Counted from the first letter of the stretch, positions 28,302 to 38,123 are shown. The stretch is DNA of 39,352 nucleotides from Veillonella montpellierensis DSM 17217 (GCF_000426745.1 NZ_KE384563.1:1-39352); one strand, 5' to 3'. Made by a program: numbers and translations. The notes: a model not told the origin generated them from the sequence alone.

Positions 28302-29033
28302 TTAACGATGCGTATCGTTTCTATAAATAATCGTCATTGGTTCTGTTACCGACGTAGGCAACGTGCTATATAGGGTAAAGTCCCCTATCTGTTGTGGTAA
28401 TTGCTGTATATCTGTTACTTGGTGCGTCAACATATACCGCGCTAAGAGGCCACGCATCATCTTCGACGATGTGCTCAACTGTTTCCACACCTCTTTTTTC
28501 AACTCGTGAAACTCTACGGTTACCATTAATGGATGTTCTACTAGACGAGCATATTCTTTAGAGGCTAGATTCAAAATCCAATCTTCTCCACTGAAATAAT
28601 CTGCTACTAATGGGCGCCACCAATTATAAAGGCTTGTTTTTTCTTCTTTCAATATGGGATTCACCAAATCAAGACGATAGTCCTTAATGGGCATACTAGG
28701 CTCTAATACACCATATAAAGCAGATAAAATAACGAGATGCCCTTCGCCAAAAGCTTGCGTCTTGGCGTCTAACGTAGCCCAATCAAGTCGCTTAAAGGAA
28801 AGTCCTGAATAACTCGCTGCCGCAGCGCCTACGGGCATATCCTCATAGTGAAGAAAAAAATCATGTACCTTAGTCGCTTTATCAGTAGCAATCGCTAAGG
28901 CGTTAGCAATACTTTCTATCGACAACGCTTGCATTTGCCGAACAATCTGCTTTGTCATGTCAGAATGAAATGATGGTGTATGCGGCGTCCCACATAGTGT
29001 TTTCGTCTTGCTAGGAGATAATAGTATTTTCAT
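28302..29033 (-). CDS. yaaA: YaaA-family (DUF328) peroxide stress protein
   Basis: A 243-aa YaaA protein. The family opening MKILLSPSKTK is intact, ALYGVLEPSMPIKDYRLDL is the strongest signature, and NLASKEYARL follows. In E. coli YaaA lowers free iron during peroxide stress and binds DNA; the exact chemistry is not settled. It starts 22 bases inside the upstream gene without a clear ribosome-binding site, so translation is probably coupled to that gene. Confidence 0.92.
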   Translation of the reverse strand: MKILLSPSKTKTLCGTPHTPSFHSDMTKQIVRQMQALSIESIANALAIATDKATKVHDFFLHYEDMPVGAAAASYSGLSFKRLDWATLDAKTQAFGEGHLVILSALYGVLEPSMPIKDYRLDLVNPILKEEKTSLYNWWRPLVADYFSGEDWILNLASKEYARLVEHPLMVTVEFHELKKEVWKQLSTSSKMMRGLLARYMLTHQVTDIQQLPQQIGDFTLYSTLPTSVTEPMTIIYRNDTHR

Positions 29034-29616
29034 GATTGTCTAACGCTTCTTTTATAGAGTCTACACTTAAATTATCTATCAATTCAGGATTCCACACCAT
29101 CATTGGTATGGCCACCACGTGACTGGCTTTCATTTCATGGCATATGTCGATACACGCCTCTAAATACGGTGATCCTTCATCGAGCAAATCACAAATCACC
29201 ACCACATAGCGCCCTTTCAAATCATCACCATGGTATGTAAGCTCTTCTCCCGTAAACATGATATGACCAATTTCCAATCGATTATTGCTCACATCGTCCA
29301 TGCGATTGATACCAATATGTTCCAACAGCGTCGTTACTGGTGTTACGACCTGTCCAATACCATATAAGGACGATGGTTGGGCATGAACCAATACGGTTTT
29401 ACACCGCTTATCCGTGCGAAATTGCAATAATGCTGATTCTAAAGCACCAAAAAACACAAACATCTGTGCTGGATCAAAACTTCCTGTCTGAAACATGTCT
29501 ATGATGCTGCCATCTTCTCCCGTAGTTAACTGCGCTAATAATTCTTGTGCAATGTCCTCTACGACCTCTAAATAATCACTTGGTTCTTTCACTTCTACAT
29601 CCGTTATATCTGCCAT
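29011..29616 (-). CDS. Unknown protein coupled to yaaA, possible phosphoribosyltransferase-like fold
   Basis: A 201-aa acidic protein with a good AGGAGAGG ribosome-binding site. I do not recognise the family. The segment YVVVICDLLDEGSPYLEACI resembles, in shape, the PRPP loop of type I phosphoribosyltransferases (hydrophobic strand, DD/D-hh-D-x-G-x-x), and an earlier YGIGQVVTPVTTLLEHIG could be part of the same fold. The usual second Asp of the motif is Cys and the Thr is Pro, so if related it is probably not an active transferase. The last 23 bases overlap yaaA, implying joint expression. No membrane segment or signal is present. Confidence 0.6.
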   Translation of the reverse strand: MADITDVEVKEPSDYLEVVEDIAQELLAQLTTGEDGSIIDMFQTGSFDPAQMFVFFGALESALLQFRTDKRCKTVLVHAQPSSLYGIGQVVTPVTTLLEHIGINRMDDVSNNRLEIGHIMFTGEELTYHGDDLKGRYVVVICDLLDEGSPYLEACIDICHEMKASHVVAIPMMVWNPELIDNLSVDSIKEALDNHENTIIS

Positions 29617-30146
29617 TGACCTCTCCTATTATCTATCCATCCCTAGTATACACATCATGTCTTGCATCTATACATATCTCGTATGCTAATGAATACATAT
29701 AGACTGCTACCGTTCACTCATGCACAAAAGTACCTGTATCACATTCCCTATACACACCCCATGTCATACAATCAGTCTCATTGTTATCAGCCAACGTATC
29801 ACCCGTATCCCCTAACCTTTTCATAAGATCCTATGGGCGCTACTAAATAGATCGGTGCTCGCATAACGCCACTGCCCACGCACATAGACTAAGCGCAATA
29901 CGGCTCGATAATAGGCACACAAGGCTGACATACAGTAATATTCTTAATTGTAGCATACTTTCCCTCTCTCGTCATCTCCAGTGGCATGGATGATACACTA
30001 TGGTAAAAACGTACTGCCTGTAACAAACCACATTTGGCACTTGATGATTCATACTATTTTCTTCTCTATCATATCCCCATCTCTTCTATCATTGCATACA
30101 CCTATGCATACAATACACGATATAACGTCAAACTAATCCAATACCT
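29617..30146. other. Gene-free spacer between housekeeping genes and the autotransporter cluster
   Basis: About 530 bases with no supported gene, tRNA or clear repeat. It must contain the promoter of the 29616 gene, but I could not choose one. Confidence 0.5.
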
Positions 30147-30187
30147 AAAAAAGGCTTTCAAATCAACTATAGATTTGAAAGCCTTTT
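30147..30187. terminator. Strong bidirectional-type terminator after the large autotransporter gene
   Basis: AAAAGGCTTTCAAATC pairs with GATTTGAAAGCCTTTT around a seven-base loop, with A/T runs at both ends. On the minus strand it lies about 90 bases after the autotransporter stop. Confidence 0.85.
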
Positions 30188-30274
30188 ATAACTATATGTA
30201 ATTATTTCTCTTGCATTTGTCTTGTACAATTGACTACCATTAACAGTGTCTTTACCTTTTTATAACTTATGTAA

Positions 30275-33200
30275 TTATTTCTGTTGCATAGCTGTCACTA
30301 AGGCTATCAATTGGCGCACTTGTTCTTCTCGTTGTGCATCTTTTTCTTTCAGTGCCTTTATCTCTTTAGCCATCGCTGCGCGAGATGTGTACACTTGACC
30401 ATCTACACCGGAACCAGTTTTAAACGAAACACCTAGGTTGACCATATTGTCTTCGCCACCTATTGTGCCACCCAATGAAATCATGGTTCGTTCATTTGGT
30501 CGATAAAAAGCGCCCAATGCAGCCGAATTAGCACCATTATAGTTACCTACGGCCACTGAAAAATCCCATTTATCATCGGCATCATAGTCTAATGGATGAA
30601 GTGCTGCCAAAGCGGCACTCTTAGCACCTACACGATCTACACGTTGTCCCATTTGCACCATGTGATGTTGTATTGTTGCTGTCGCCTGTTGCAATTGATC
30701 TTCCGTAGCAGCACGTCCCGATACAATTTTCTGTCCATCCCATTTTGTATTGGAAAGTCCGGTAATGGTTCCTTTGCCTTTTTCTCCGTGTATCTTCACA
30801 TCGCCGACAGCAATATTTTCTTTATCTTTCGTACCGTCAATCGTAACTTCGCCTGCTTTGATTGTTGTGCCCAAACCGATAGTATACGTCTTTTTACCCG
30901 CATCGTCCATAGCCGGTTTTACGCTTACTCCGCTTTTGGTATCGCCTTGTATGTCGATATCCGCACCTGTTCCGTTTTTACCGTCTTTACCTTTCAGACT
31001 GTTAAGGAAATCTTGCTGCGTTTGAGTTTTATCGGTCTGTGTTTCCAACCATATATCATAAGCGGATTTACCGTCTTTACCGTTTGTACCGCCCGTACCT
31101 ATTTTCTTTTCGATGGCTTTCAGCTGTGCCACGTTGACCGCATCGGTATCATTTGTACCGGCAGCCACGCCTGTAATCTGACGAGAATACCCTGTCACAT
31201 CATCGCCGACGGAAAAAGCACCTAAATTCGATTGCCATGCCATTGACTTCTGTCCGTTTGCCAAGTATCCTACTTCACCGCTTGCTCTTTGTGCCACACT
31301 GAAAGAACCGAAGGCCGCACCGTAATCCACCGTTGCAGAAGCACTAAGACCGCCCACGGCAGTGCTTGCCGTTCCTTCCGTTTTGGCACCGCTTCCGATT
31401 GCGGTAGACCAGCCTTTTACCGTTTCCGCCTGATATCCCATGGCGATACTGTTCGTTTTATTCGTTTTAGCTTCCGCACCGATAGAAACTGTATAATCTC
31501 CCGATGCATTTGTATCGGTACCTACACTGACGGCCTTTTCGCCTTTGACAGTATTATTACTGCCCAATGCCAATCCCCATTGACCGCCTCCGTTATTACT
31601 GCCGATAATCTTATTACCGCTACCGAAAGCACGTCCTAAATCTTCCACTTCCAGACTGGTACCTACTGCGACACTGCTGCCGTTTGCCGTATTGCAACTG
31701 CCGACAACTACATTTCGATCGCTTCCGCTTGTACTTACCTCGGTATATATCCATTTTGTCGCATTATTGGGATCTTTGGCAGCCGTATATCCGACTAAAT
31801 TGCCATTACCGATAACGGTATTCTGCTCACCTTTTACCTTCGTCTCTTTTTGATCGTAATTTTCATAATTAGTACCAACAACAATATTGTGTACACCGTC
31901 TACATTCAATCCGGTCCCGATAACGACACTATTGTTTTGATCGTTTTTTATACCGGTCAACTTGTTGTCATTACCGACAACCACCCCGTTGATACCTTCC
32001 GACGAGGAACGTACTCCCAGTACGATACTGCCTTTTGCTTTCGCACCGTCATTCTTATAGTTGGAACCTTCCCCGGTTTCCGAACTATTCACCGACAAGT
32101 AATGCACACCGCCTGTCGCTGCTGCACTTATTACGTCATTCATATCTACATCGAATGTAGTATTCGTATTCGTTGTAAAGGTAAGTTTCTTTGTATTTTT
32201 ATCGTACGTTCCGCTTGTAATATGAATATCTTTGGTGGCTACCGTTACGGTTGTACCCGTATCACCGGCTTTATTGCTTTTAATAGTAACGGTGGTAGTA
32301 TTATCGTCATTTTCTTTCGTTTCAACGGTATAAGCGGTACTGTTTGCCGCTACTTTATCCACTTTCGTATTCAACACTTTGAGCTGTGCCACGTTGACCG
32401 CATCGGTGTCCTTTGTACCGGCGGCTACTCCTGTAATCTGACGGGTAACTCCGTCTTCTTCATTACCGATAGCCAGTGCCGCTTTGTTTCCTATCCATGC
32501 ACCTTTACCTAAGTTTGCTCCGCCATTCAATTCTTTTTGCAAGTTGTTATATTTATCGGTCAACTCTTGTCCTTTGTTCCATAATTTTTGTTGTTCGTTG
32601 CGTGCATGCATGACCCAGTCCGCCCATTCGTTGTTTCCGTTCAATCTATTTCCGTGAGATTCCGCATAGGCTTTACGCTCATCCAAATATTTATCAGGAT
32701 ATTTTTCTTTATCTACCCATGCTTGATAGGTAGGTCCCATTTGAGCGACTTCATTTGAAATGTCGTTCATTTCACGTTGGATTTCCTGTTCTCGTGCCGC
32801 ACTTATACCTGCTTCCGGATGTGCCTTTTTAAAGTCTGTCCATGTTGTTGCATCACTTGTCGGGTCATAGCCGAAACTGCCGGCATTACGGGTAGCAAGG
32901 GACTGATTTCCCAACGCAATCGCACCGTCAAGATTTTCTCCTACCTTCGCTTCCGCACCGATTGCCACAGCGGACGCACTATATACTTTGGTTCTGCGGC
33001 CGATAGCAATACTGCTCTCCATGTCTTTCATTGTATTTTTCATGGACGGAGAAGTCATCTGCGGAAGTTGTTCCATCGCCAGCGTACGGAGTTTTTGCTC
33101 CAAATATTCACTGCCCATAGCGGCAGGCATCTTTTCCGCTCTTCGTTTCCATTCGGCAAATTTTTCCGGAAATTTTTCTTCCAGTTCTTTTTTTAATCCG

Positions 33201-34912
33201 TCATCTAAAATATAACGTGTCAATACCCATTTATTGACATGTTGTTTTTCTTCCGTTTTATCATCAAGCCACTTTGTACCGACATAAGCGCCCCCTCCGA
33301 GTGCCACACTGCCACTACCGCCGGCTACCGCTCCGGTTCCGGAAGCAAACGAGCCGCCTCGCGACAACGCGTTCCAACCGATAGCTATCGTATCGTTCCA
33401 TGACGTATTCGTATTATCCGAACCGACCGCATGTGAACCGTAACCGATGGCAATATCTCTGGCTCCCGATGCCGTGCTTTCCACACCGAATACGATACTT
33501 GAGTGACCTATCGCTCTTGCTCTATATCCGAACGCTTGCGAATTTTCTTCCGTTGCCATAGCATCTGGTCCGACCGCCGTCGTAAATCCGGCTCTTGCAC
33601 CTTGATTATCATAATTAATATCGGAGCCACTCCCGTTGGAAGAAAAGAAATGAATATCCTTCTTACCATCAACTTTCTTATTCAATGCTTTGAGCTGTGC
33701 CACGTTGACCGCGTCGGTATCTTCTGTGCCGGCGGCTACGTTCGTAATCTGTCGGCTTTCAATAATTCTATTTTCTGCTTCATCCAGACTGTCTCTACCT
33801 ACGCTGACAGCCGCTTTAGTGGCTTTCCATGTCGCTTCCAGTCTGCTCTTCGCTTCCAGAGCATCTAAAAAGTCTTTATGCTCCCTTTTCCATTTGTCAA
33901 GAGCGTCCTTAGCTTCGGTTTTTTCATCTTCCGTCGAGGCATTCTCAAATGCCTTTGTCAAATTGTCGTATTCCTTTTTTGATTCCTTGATTGTTTCTGT
34001 CAATGTATCATAGTCCGCTTTTTTGCCCAGCGCTGTCAGTACATCATCAAGGTTACCATCGGCAGATGGCAAATAGCCAACTGTTCCTGCTTTTCTGCCG
34101 GCGACTGTTCCTTCACCCAAAGCAACACTTCCATCTTCTAGGGCTTGTGCCCCTTGTCCTAATGCTGTGGAAGATTCCTCTTTTGCTTGTGCTCCATATC
34201 CTAATGCCGTGGAAAACCAGCTTTGTGCTTGTGATCCACGTCCTACTGCCGTGGAAAATGACCCTTGTGCTTGTGCTCCATGTCCTACTGCCGTGGACTG
34301 GCCCCCTTTTGCTTCTGCTCCATTTCCTAATGCCGTGGAATCGTCACTTTGTGCTTGTGCTTTAACTCCTAATGCCGTGGAAGATTTCCCTTGTGCTTCT
34401 GCTCCTTGTCCTACTGCCGTGGATTCGTCCCCTTTTGCTTGTGCATAATATCCTACTGCCGTGGAATCGTCTTTTTCTGCTATTGCATTTTGTCCTAATG
34501 CCGTGGACCAGGCCCCTTTTGCTTGTGCACTAACTCCTAATGCTGTGGAAAATTCTTTTTCTGCGTGTGCATTTTGTCCTAATGCCGTAGAAAATCGCTC
34601 TTGTGCTTGTGCTCCTTGTCCTACTGCCGTGGAACCTTCCCCTAGTGCTTTTGCACGATTTCCTAATGCTATGGACTGGTCCCCTGTTGCTTCTGATTCA
34701 CTTCCCCATGAATAGGAATTGGTCCCATCTGCTTGTACTCCTTGTCCTAATCCCGTCATGAAGCACCCGAGGAGTGCCATGAGAACTAACGATTTCAGAC
34801 GTTTTCCGTTTCCTTCCGACGAAGAGCTTTTCCCGTGACCTTTCGCAATTTCAGAAGCCACCACCCAAGCGTTTCTCACTTTGCTCCAAACAAGTTTGTA
34901 AATTTTGTTCAT
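30275..34912 (-). CDS. Trimeric autotransporter adhesin (YadA-like)
   Basis: A 1545-aa type Vc secreted adhesin. It begins with an extended signal peptide (MNKIYKLVWSKVRNAWVVAS, hydrophobic core LKSLVLMALLGCF). Then come 13 uninterrupted 14-residue YadA head repeats (STALGxxAxA type), neck motifs (ITNVAAGTEDTDAVNVAQL, repeated three times with variations), further left-handed helix head blocks, stalk segments with charged coiled coil, and a GKDG collagen-like stretch (about 1310-1360). The membrane anchor (ALAALHPLDYDADDKWDFSV...VNLGVSFKTG) is followed by about 45 residues of basic/acidic coiled coil ending QQK instead of ending at the barrel. AGGAG seven bases before 34912 decides the start. 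Similar Veillonella proteins mediate adhesion, aggregation and coaggregation; the ligand here is unknown. Confidence 0.93.
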   Translation of the reverse strand: MNKIYKLVWSKVRNAWVVASEIAKGHGKSSSSEGNGKRLKSLVLMALLGCFMTGLGQGVQADGTNSYSWGSESEATGDQSIALGNRAKALGEGSTAVGQGAQAQERFSTALGQNAHAEKEFSTALGVSAQAKGAWSTALGQNAIAEKDDSTAVGYYAQAKGDESTAVGQGAEAQGKSSTALGVKAQAQSDDSTALGNGAEAKGGQSTAVGHGAQAQGSFSTAVGRGSQAQSWFSTALGYGAQAKEESSTALGQGAQALEDGSVALGEGTVAGRKAGTVGYLPSADGNLDDVLTALGKKADYDTLTETIKESKKEYDNLTKAFENASTEDEKTEAKDALDKWKREHKDFLDALEAKSRLEATWKATKAAVSVGRDSLDEAENRIIESRQITNVAAGTEDTDAVNVAQLKALNKKVDGKKDIHFFSSNGSGSDINYDNQGARAGFTTAVGPDAMATEENSQAFGYRARAIGHSSIVFGVESTASGARDIAIGYGSHAVGSDNTNTSWNDTIAIGWNALSRGGSFASGTGAVAGGSGSVALGGGAYVGTKWLDDKTEEKQHVNKWVLTRYILDDGLKKELEEKFPEKFAEWKRRAEKMPAAMGSEYLEQKLRTLAMEQLPQMTSPSMKNTMKDMESSIAIGRRTKVYSASAVAIGAEAKVGENLDGAIALGNQSLATRNAGSFGYDPTSDATTWTDFKKAHPEAGISAAREQEIQREMNDISNEVAQMGPTYQAWVDKEKYPDKYLDERKAYAESHGNRLNGNNEWADWVMHARNEQQKLWNKGQELTDKYNNLQKELNGGANLGKGAWIGNKAALAIGNEEDGVTRQITGVAAGTKDTDAVNVAQLKVLNTKVDKVAANSTAYTVETKENDDNTTTVTIKSNKAGDTGTTVTVATKDIHITSGTYDKNTKKLTFTTNTNTTFDVDMNDVISAAATGGVHYLSVNSSETGEGSNYKNDGAKAKGSIVLGVRSSSEGINGVVVGNDNKLTGIKNDQNNSVVIGTGLNVDGVHNIVVGTNYENYDQKETKVKGEQNTVIGNGNLVGYTAAKDPNNATKWIYTEVSTSGSDRNVVVGSCNTANGSSVAVGTSLEVEDLGRAFGSGNKIIGSNNGGGQWGLALGSNNTVKGEKAVSVGTDTNASGDYTVSIGAEAKTNKTNSIAMGYQAETVKGWSTAIGSGAKTEGTASTAVGGLSASATVDYGAAFGSFSVAQRASGEVGYLANGQKSMAWQSNLGAFSVGDDVTGYSRQITGVAAGTNDTDAVNVAQLKAIEKKIGTGGTNGKDGKSAYDIWLETQTDKTQTQQDFLNSLKGKDGKNGTGADIDIQGDTKSGVSVKPAMDDAGKKTYTIGLGTTIKAGEVTIDGTKDKENIAVGDVKIHGEKGKGTITGLSNTKWDGQKIVSGRAATEDQLQQATATIQHHMVQMGQRVDRVGAKSAALAALHPLDYDADDKWDFSVAVGNYNGANSAALGAFYRPNERTMISLGGTIGGEDNMVNLGVSFKTGSGVDGQVYTSRAAMAKEIKALKEKDAQREEQVRQLIALVTAMQQK
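34130..34675 (-). repeat. Thirteen 42-bp head repeats in the large autotransporter gene
   Basis: Each unit encodes 14 residues, S-T-A-L/V-G-x-x-A-x-A-x-x-x-x. DNA identity between units is high around CCTAATGCCGTGGAA on the plus strand, making the array liable to copy-number change and to exchange with the parallel array at 36893-37480. Confidence 0.9.
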
Positions 34913-34971
34913 ATACATACTCCTTTTACTGGTAATAACGCTCTCCTATACACAAACTACATATTAATGCT

Positions 34972-35000
34972 ATTATAATTCACCTTGTTTACATAATCAA
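34972..35000 (-). promoter_or_regulatory. Promoter of the large autotransporter gene
   Basis: TTGATT (34995-35000) and TATAAT (34972-34977) with a 17-base spacer on the minus strand, 60 bases before the start codon. The same promoter with the same spacing is conserved at 37781-37809. Confidence 0.75.
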
Positions 35001-35130
35001 ATGCCTATTAATAATTCCTATTATTAATGATGTATTTATATAATACAATCTATGGGGACAGTCAATGTTACTTTCACAAATGATGTTTATTTTTTTCATC
35101 ATACACCGCAGTGTATCGTTAGGTTATCGC

Positions 35131-35199
35131 AAAAAGTCTCGAGATAATGCATCGTATCCCTTATTAGAACCGTCTAATAGAACGTCATCATCTCGAGAC
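35131..35199 (-). terminator. Orphan long-stem terminator in copy A
   Basis: On the minus strand GTCTCGAGATGATG pairs with the later CATTATCTCGAGAC (one G-U pair), enclosing a smaller TTAGA/TCTAA hairpin and followed by TTTTTG. No gene ends next to it; the homologous hairpin at 38049-38123 does follow a gene, so this one seems to have come with the duplication. Confidence 0.6.
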
Positions 35200-35340
35200 G
35201 TATTCACAGCGCCTACGTGTGCTGTATCGTATGTAATTGTTATAAGGAGTATCGATTGTTCTAGCAAAGCATCATGTGGCATAACCTAATCCCTTGTGGG
35301 GTCAAACAAACCACCTATACGTACTAGCATGCATATTCAT

Positions 35341-35900
35341 CGCTTTCTATTTCAAAATATATTTCACTATGTCATCATTTTATTCTGTTTTTCATTCATG
35401 ATTACAATTTTTGCATAACTCCCCTGAAACACGCAATTCACCTCTGCCGTCATTCTTGAGCGGTGGTAAGCATACAGAAAGAAATGAACTAGTAAAAAGC
35501 AGATTGTTATGAGTAGCGAAGAATCCGACAAGGATACCTGAAAATGTGTATATAACCCCTGTTTCTTTGCCTGATTCTTACCGCTCCCGTCGGTCGGGTA
35601 TGGCGTTTCACTCGCTTTTACAATGTCGCTTCACTCCTCGAAAAGCGGTTCTCTTGCCATCACTCTTTCCCGTACTTTTTATAACGCTATTCCCGACCGT
35701 TTTTTACAATCGTTCAAGAATGACAGACAGCTATGTAATACCGTTCCGTATGAAATCTTTTTTCGTGCTTACTTACTCACTCTTTCCCCTTGTTCACTTT
35801 TCCCGATGACTGAGGAATGTTCCGGACCTTGCGGGGCGATAGGGACATTTGTGTACACCGGTCTGAGCAGAATAATGAATCTACATATGAATGAAACACA
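35341..35900. other. Gene-free spacer between autotransporter loci
   Basis: About 560 bases not shared with the other intergenic region. Frames on the plus strand are open, but no ribosome-binding site or recognisable protein is present. It looks richer in CCG/CGG than neighbouring spacers, which may mark a different origin. Confidence 0.4.
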
Positions 35901-35936
35901 AAAAACAAACACACCTTCATCGATGTGTTTGTTTTT
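35901..35936 (-). terminator. Terminator of the interrupted autotransporter gene
   Basis: A 13-bp perfect stem AAAAACAAACACA / TGTGTTTGTTTTT with a 10-base loop, immediately after the stop codon at 35948. Confidence 0.85.
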
Positions 35937-35947
35937 GTTTCTCGGAA

Positions 35948-37720
35948 TTATTTCACTTTCTCTAAAACCTTTTCCAGTTTTGCTTCCAATACGGCAATTC
36001 TGTCTTTAGCTTCTTTATTTTCCTTACGAATCGCATCATTTTCACGTTTTAATGACTGCACTTCGTCCTGGAGCATATAGACACTGCTGATTGGTCCCTT
36101 GTCGTACTGTGGCATACGGAGATTTCGTGCCTTTTGGGCTTCTTTATCTTCTCCGTTTCCGAAACGATAGGAAACCCCTACATTCGCCATGAGTTCGCTT
36201 GAACCTGCATATGAAAGTCCTGCATGTACAAGTGTGTTTTCATTTGAATAGTGTGCAAGTCCGAGTGCTACGGCTTCTTGCCCTTTGTATGTCGAAACGC
36301 CCGCCATGATTTGACTTCTATTGTAAGGATCGTAATCCAACGGTTTCAAAGCGGAAAGAGCCGCTCCGAGAGCATCACCACGTACGGATTCGGTCTTGAA
36401 TTCATGCATCTCTTTCGTGATTTCATTCTTGAGTTCAGTTGTTTTTCCTTTTGCGATGTTTTCTACTTTCTCTACATCAAGAGTAACACGCGTGTATTTC
36501 TTGTTGTCTTTGTCGGTTACCTGTTCCGCTTTCAGTCCGTCGCCAAAGTCCATGCGGAATTCATTGAGAGACATGCTCCAGTTTGTAGTACCCGGAGTAT
36601 AGACATTGGTACCCTTATCCTTAGTACCACCAAAGTAGAACTTCATCGGGGCGGTAGCAAGTGCTTTCAGCTGTGCCACGTTCACCGCATCGGTGTCTTT
36701 ACTGCCGGCGGCTACGTTCGTAATCTGGCGGGTTATTAAATTATTTTTATCTTTAGCACTTCCTACAGAAAATGCTGCTTGTGTCGCTTTCCAAATGGCA
36801 GAGGTTTCCGTGCTTGCTTCTCCGGTAGACGGATCATATCCGACTATTCCTTTATTTATCGAAGCAATAGAGCCGCTACCCAAAGCAACGCCTCCATCTA
36901 CCAGTGCTTTTGCTTCATATCCTACTGCCGTAGAAGATTCCCCGTTTGCGTGTGCTCCTTTTCCTACTGCCGTGGAACATAGCGCTTCTGCTATTGCTTC
37001 TTCTCCTAATGCCGTAGAAGAGATCCCTTATGCATGTGCTTCACTTCCTAATGCCGTGGAAGATAGCTCATCTGCTATTGCTCCATATCCTAATGCCGTA
37101 GAATCTTGCTCTTTTGCTTGTGCGCCTTGTCCTAATGCCGTGGCATTGTCTTTTTCTGCTTTCGCTTCTTTTCCTACTGCCGTGGAAGATTCCCCTTTTG
37201 CTTCTGCTCCTTGTCCTAATGCCGTGGAAGAGTCTTCTTTCGCTTGTGCTCCTTGTCCTAATGCCGTGGCATTGTCTTTTACTGCGTTTGCTTTTCGTCC
37301 TACTGCCGTGGAAGCTTTCCCTTGTGCGTTTGCTTCATTTCCTACTGCCGTGGAATCCTCCGCTTGTGCTTCTGCTCCTCGTCCTACTGCCGTGGAATTG
37401 TCTTTTTGTGCTTTTGATGATTCTCCTAATGCCGTGGAGCAGGCCCCTCCTGCGTCTGCATTAGGTCCTATTGCCGTGGAAAACATCCCTGCTTTTGAAT
37501 CATCTCCTAATGTCAGGTTATAGTCGTCGTTGTGTGATCTGGCTAGCGCACCATCTGCTGTCATCACGAAGCACCCGAGGAGTGCCATGAGAACTAACGA
37601 TTTCAGACGTTTTCCGCTTCCTTCCGAAGAAGAGCTTTTCCCGTGTCCTTTCGCAATTTCAGAGGCCACCACCCAAGCGTTTCTGACTTTGCTCCAAACA
37701 AGTTTGTAAATTTTGTTCAT
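35948..37720 (-). pseudogene. Trimeric autotransporter gene interrupted by one in-frame ochre codon
   Basis: A single reading frame of 591 codons with one stop, TAA at 37028-37030. The N terminus is nearly identical to the 1545-aa adhesin for the first 50 residues (same extended signal peptide). Fourteen head repeats follow; the stop falls in repeat 11, at A-H-A-stop-G-I-S, where sister repeats read A-Q-G or A-K-E. A CAA to TAA change explains it. After it come three more repeats, a neck (ITNVAAGSKDTDAVNVAQL), a short stalk, a YadA anchor (LKPLDYDPYNRSQIMAGV...VGVSYRFGNG) and a 60-residue coiled coil. Without readthrough only an anchorless fragment of about 230 residues would be made. ATG at 37720 has AGGAG seven bases upstream. 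Confidence 0.88.
36893..37480 (-). repeat. Fourteen 42-bp head repeats in the interrupted autotransporter gene
   Basis: The same 14-residue unit as at 34130-34675. Units 6 and 9 (ATALGQGAQAKE) are nearly identical to each other, a sign of internal duplication. Confidence 0.88.
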
Positions 37721-37780
37721 ATACATACTCCTTTTACTGACAATAACACTCTCCTATAACACAAGCTCTATATTAATGTT

Positions 37781-37809
37781 ATTATAATTCACCCTGTTTA
37801 CATAATCAA
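37781..37809 (-). promoter_or_regulatory. Promoter of the interrupted autotransporter gene
   Basis: TTGATT (37804-37809) and TATAAT (37781-37786), 17-base spacer, minus strand. It is conserved with 34972-35000 although the flanking bases differ, which supports function. Confidence 0.75.
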
Positions 37810-38048
37810 ATGCATATGAACAATTTCTTTTATTAATGATGTATTTATATAATACAGTCTATGGGGACAATCAATGTTACTTTCACAGATGATGTTTATG
37901 TTTCTTTCATTGTACTTTCAAATATGTCATTCGTGCTCTATCACGTTGATTTCTCTCTAATGTGCATTCGATGTATACATATGCTGCAACAACCTTATGG
38001 GCACCTCATTTTCATCATACACCGCAGTGTATTCGCCCGTGTTACCCT

Positions 38049-38123
38049 AAAAAAAGCCTCGAGACAATGACTCGTATTCCTTATTAAAACAGTCTAATAA
38101 TAGGAACGTCATCATCTCGAGAC
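38049..38123 (-). terminator. Terminator of the SLH-tailed autotransporter gene
   Basis: On the minus strand a 16-bp stem GTCTCGAGATGATGAC against GTCATTGTCTCGAGGC, with three G-U pairs, is followed by seven T. It lies 225 bases after the stop. Differences from copy A (35131-35199) preserve pairing. Confidence 0.7.

Larger units (their letters stand above)
34919..35340. repeat. Duplicated autotransporter upstream region, copy A
   Basis: This region and 37727-38265 share an ordered series of blocks: the promoter, ATTAATGATGTATTTATATA, ATGGGGACA, TTACTTTCACA, TTCATCATACACCGCAGTGT, a CTCGAGA hairpin, GTGTGCTGTATCGTATGTAA and GGGTCAAACAAA. Copy B has about 100 extra bases after GATGTTTATG. Confidence 0.85.

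Noticed and set aside
36693-37523. A long plus-strand open frame (276 codons) opposite the interrupted autotransporter gene, and similar ones opposite 34167-34715
   Set aside because: The frames are produced by the 42-bp repeat on the other strand. Products are low-complexity Ala/Ser/Pro/Cys repeats with no ribosome-binding site.
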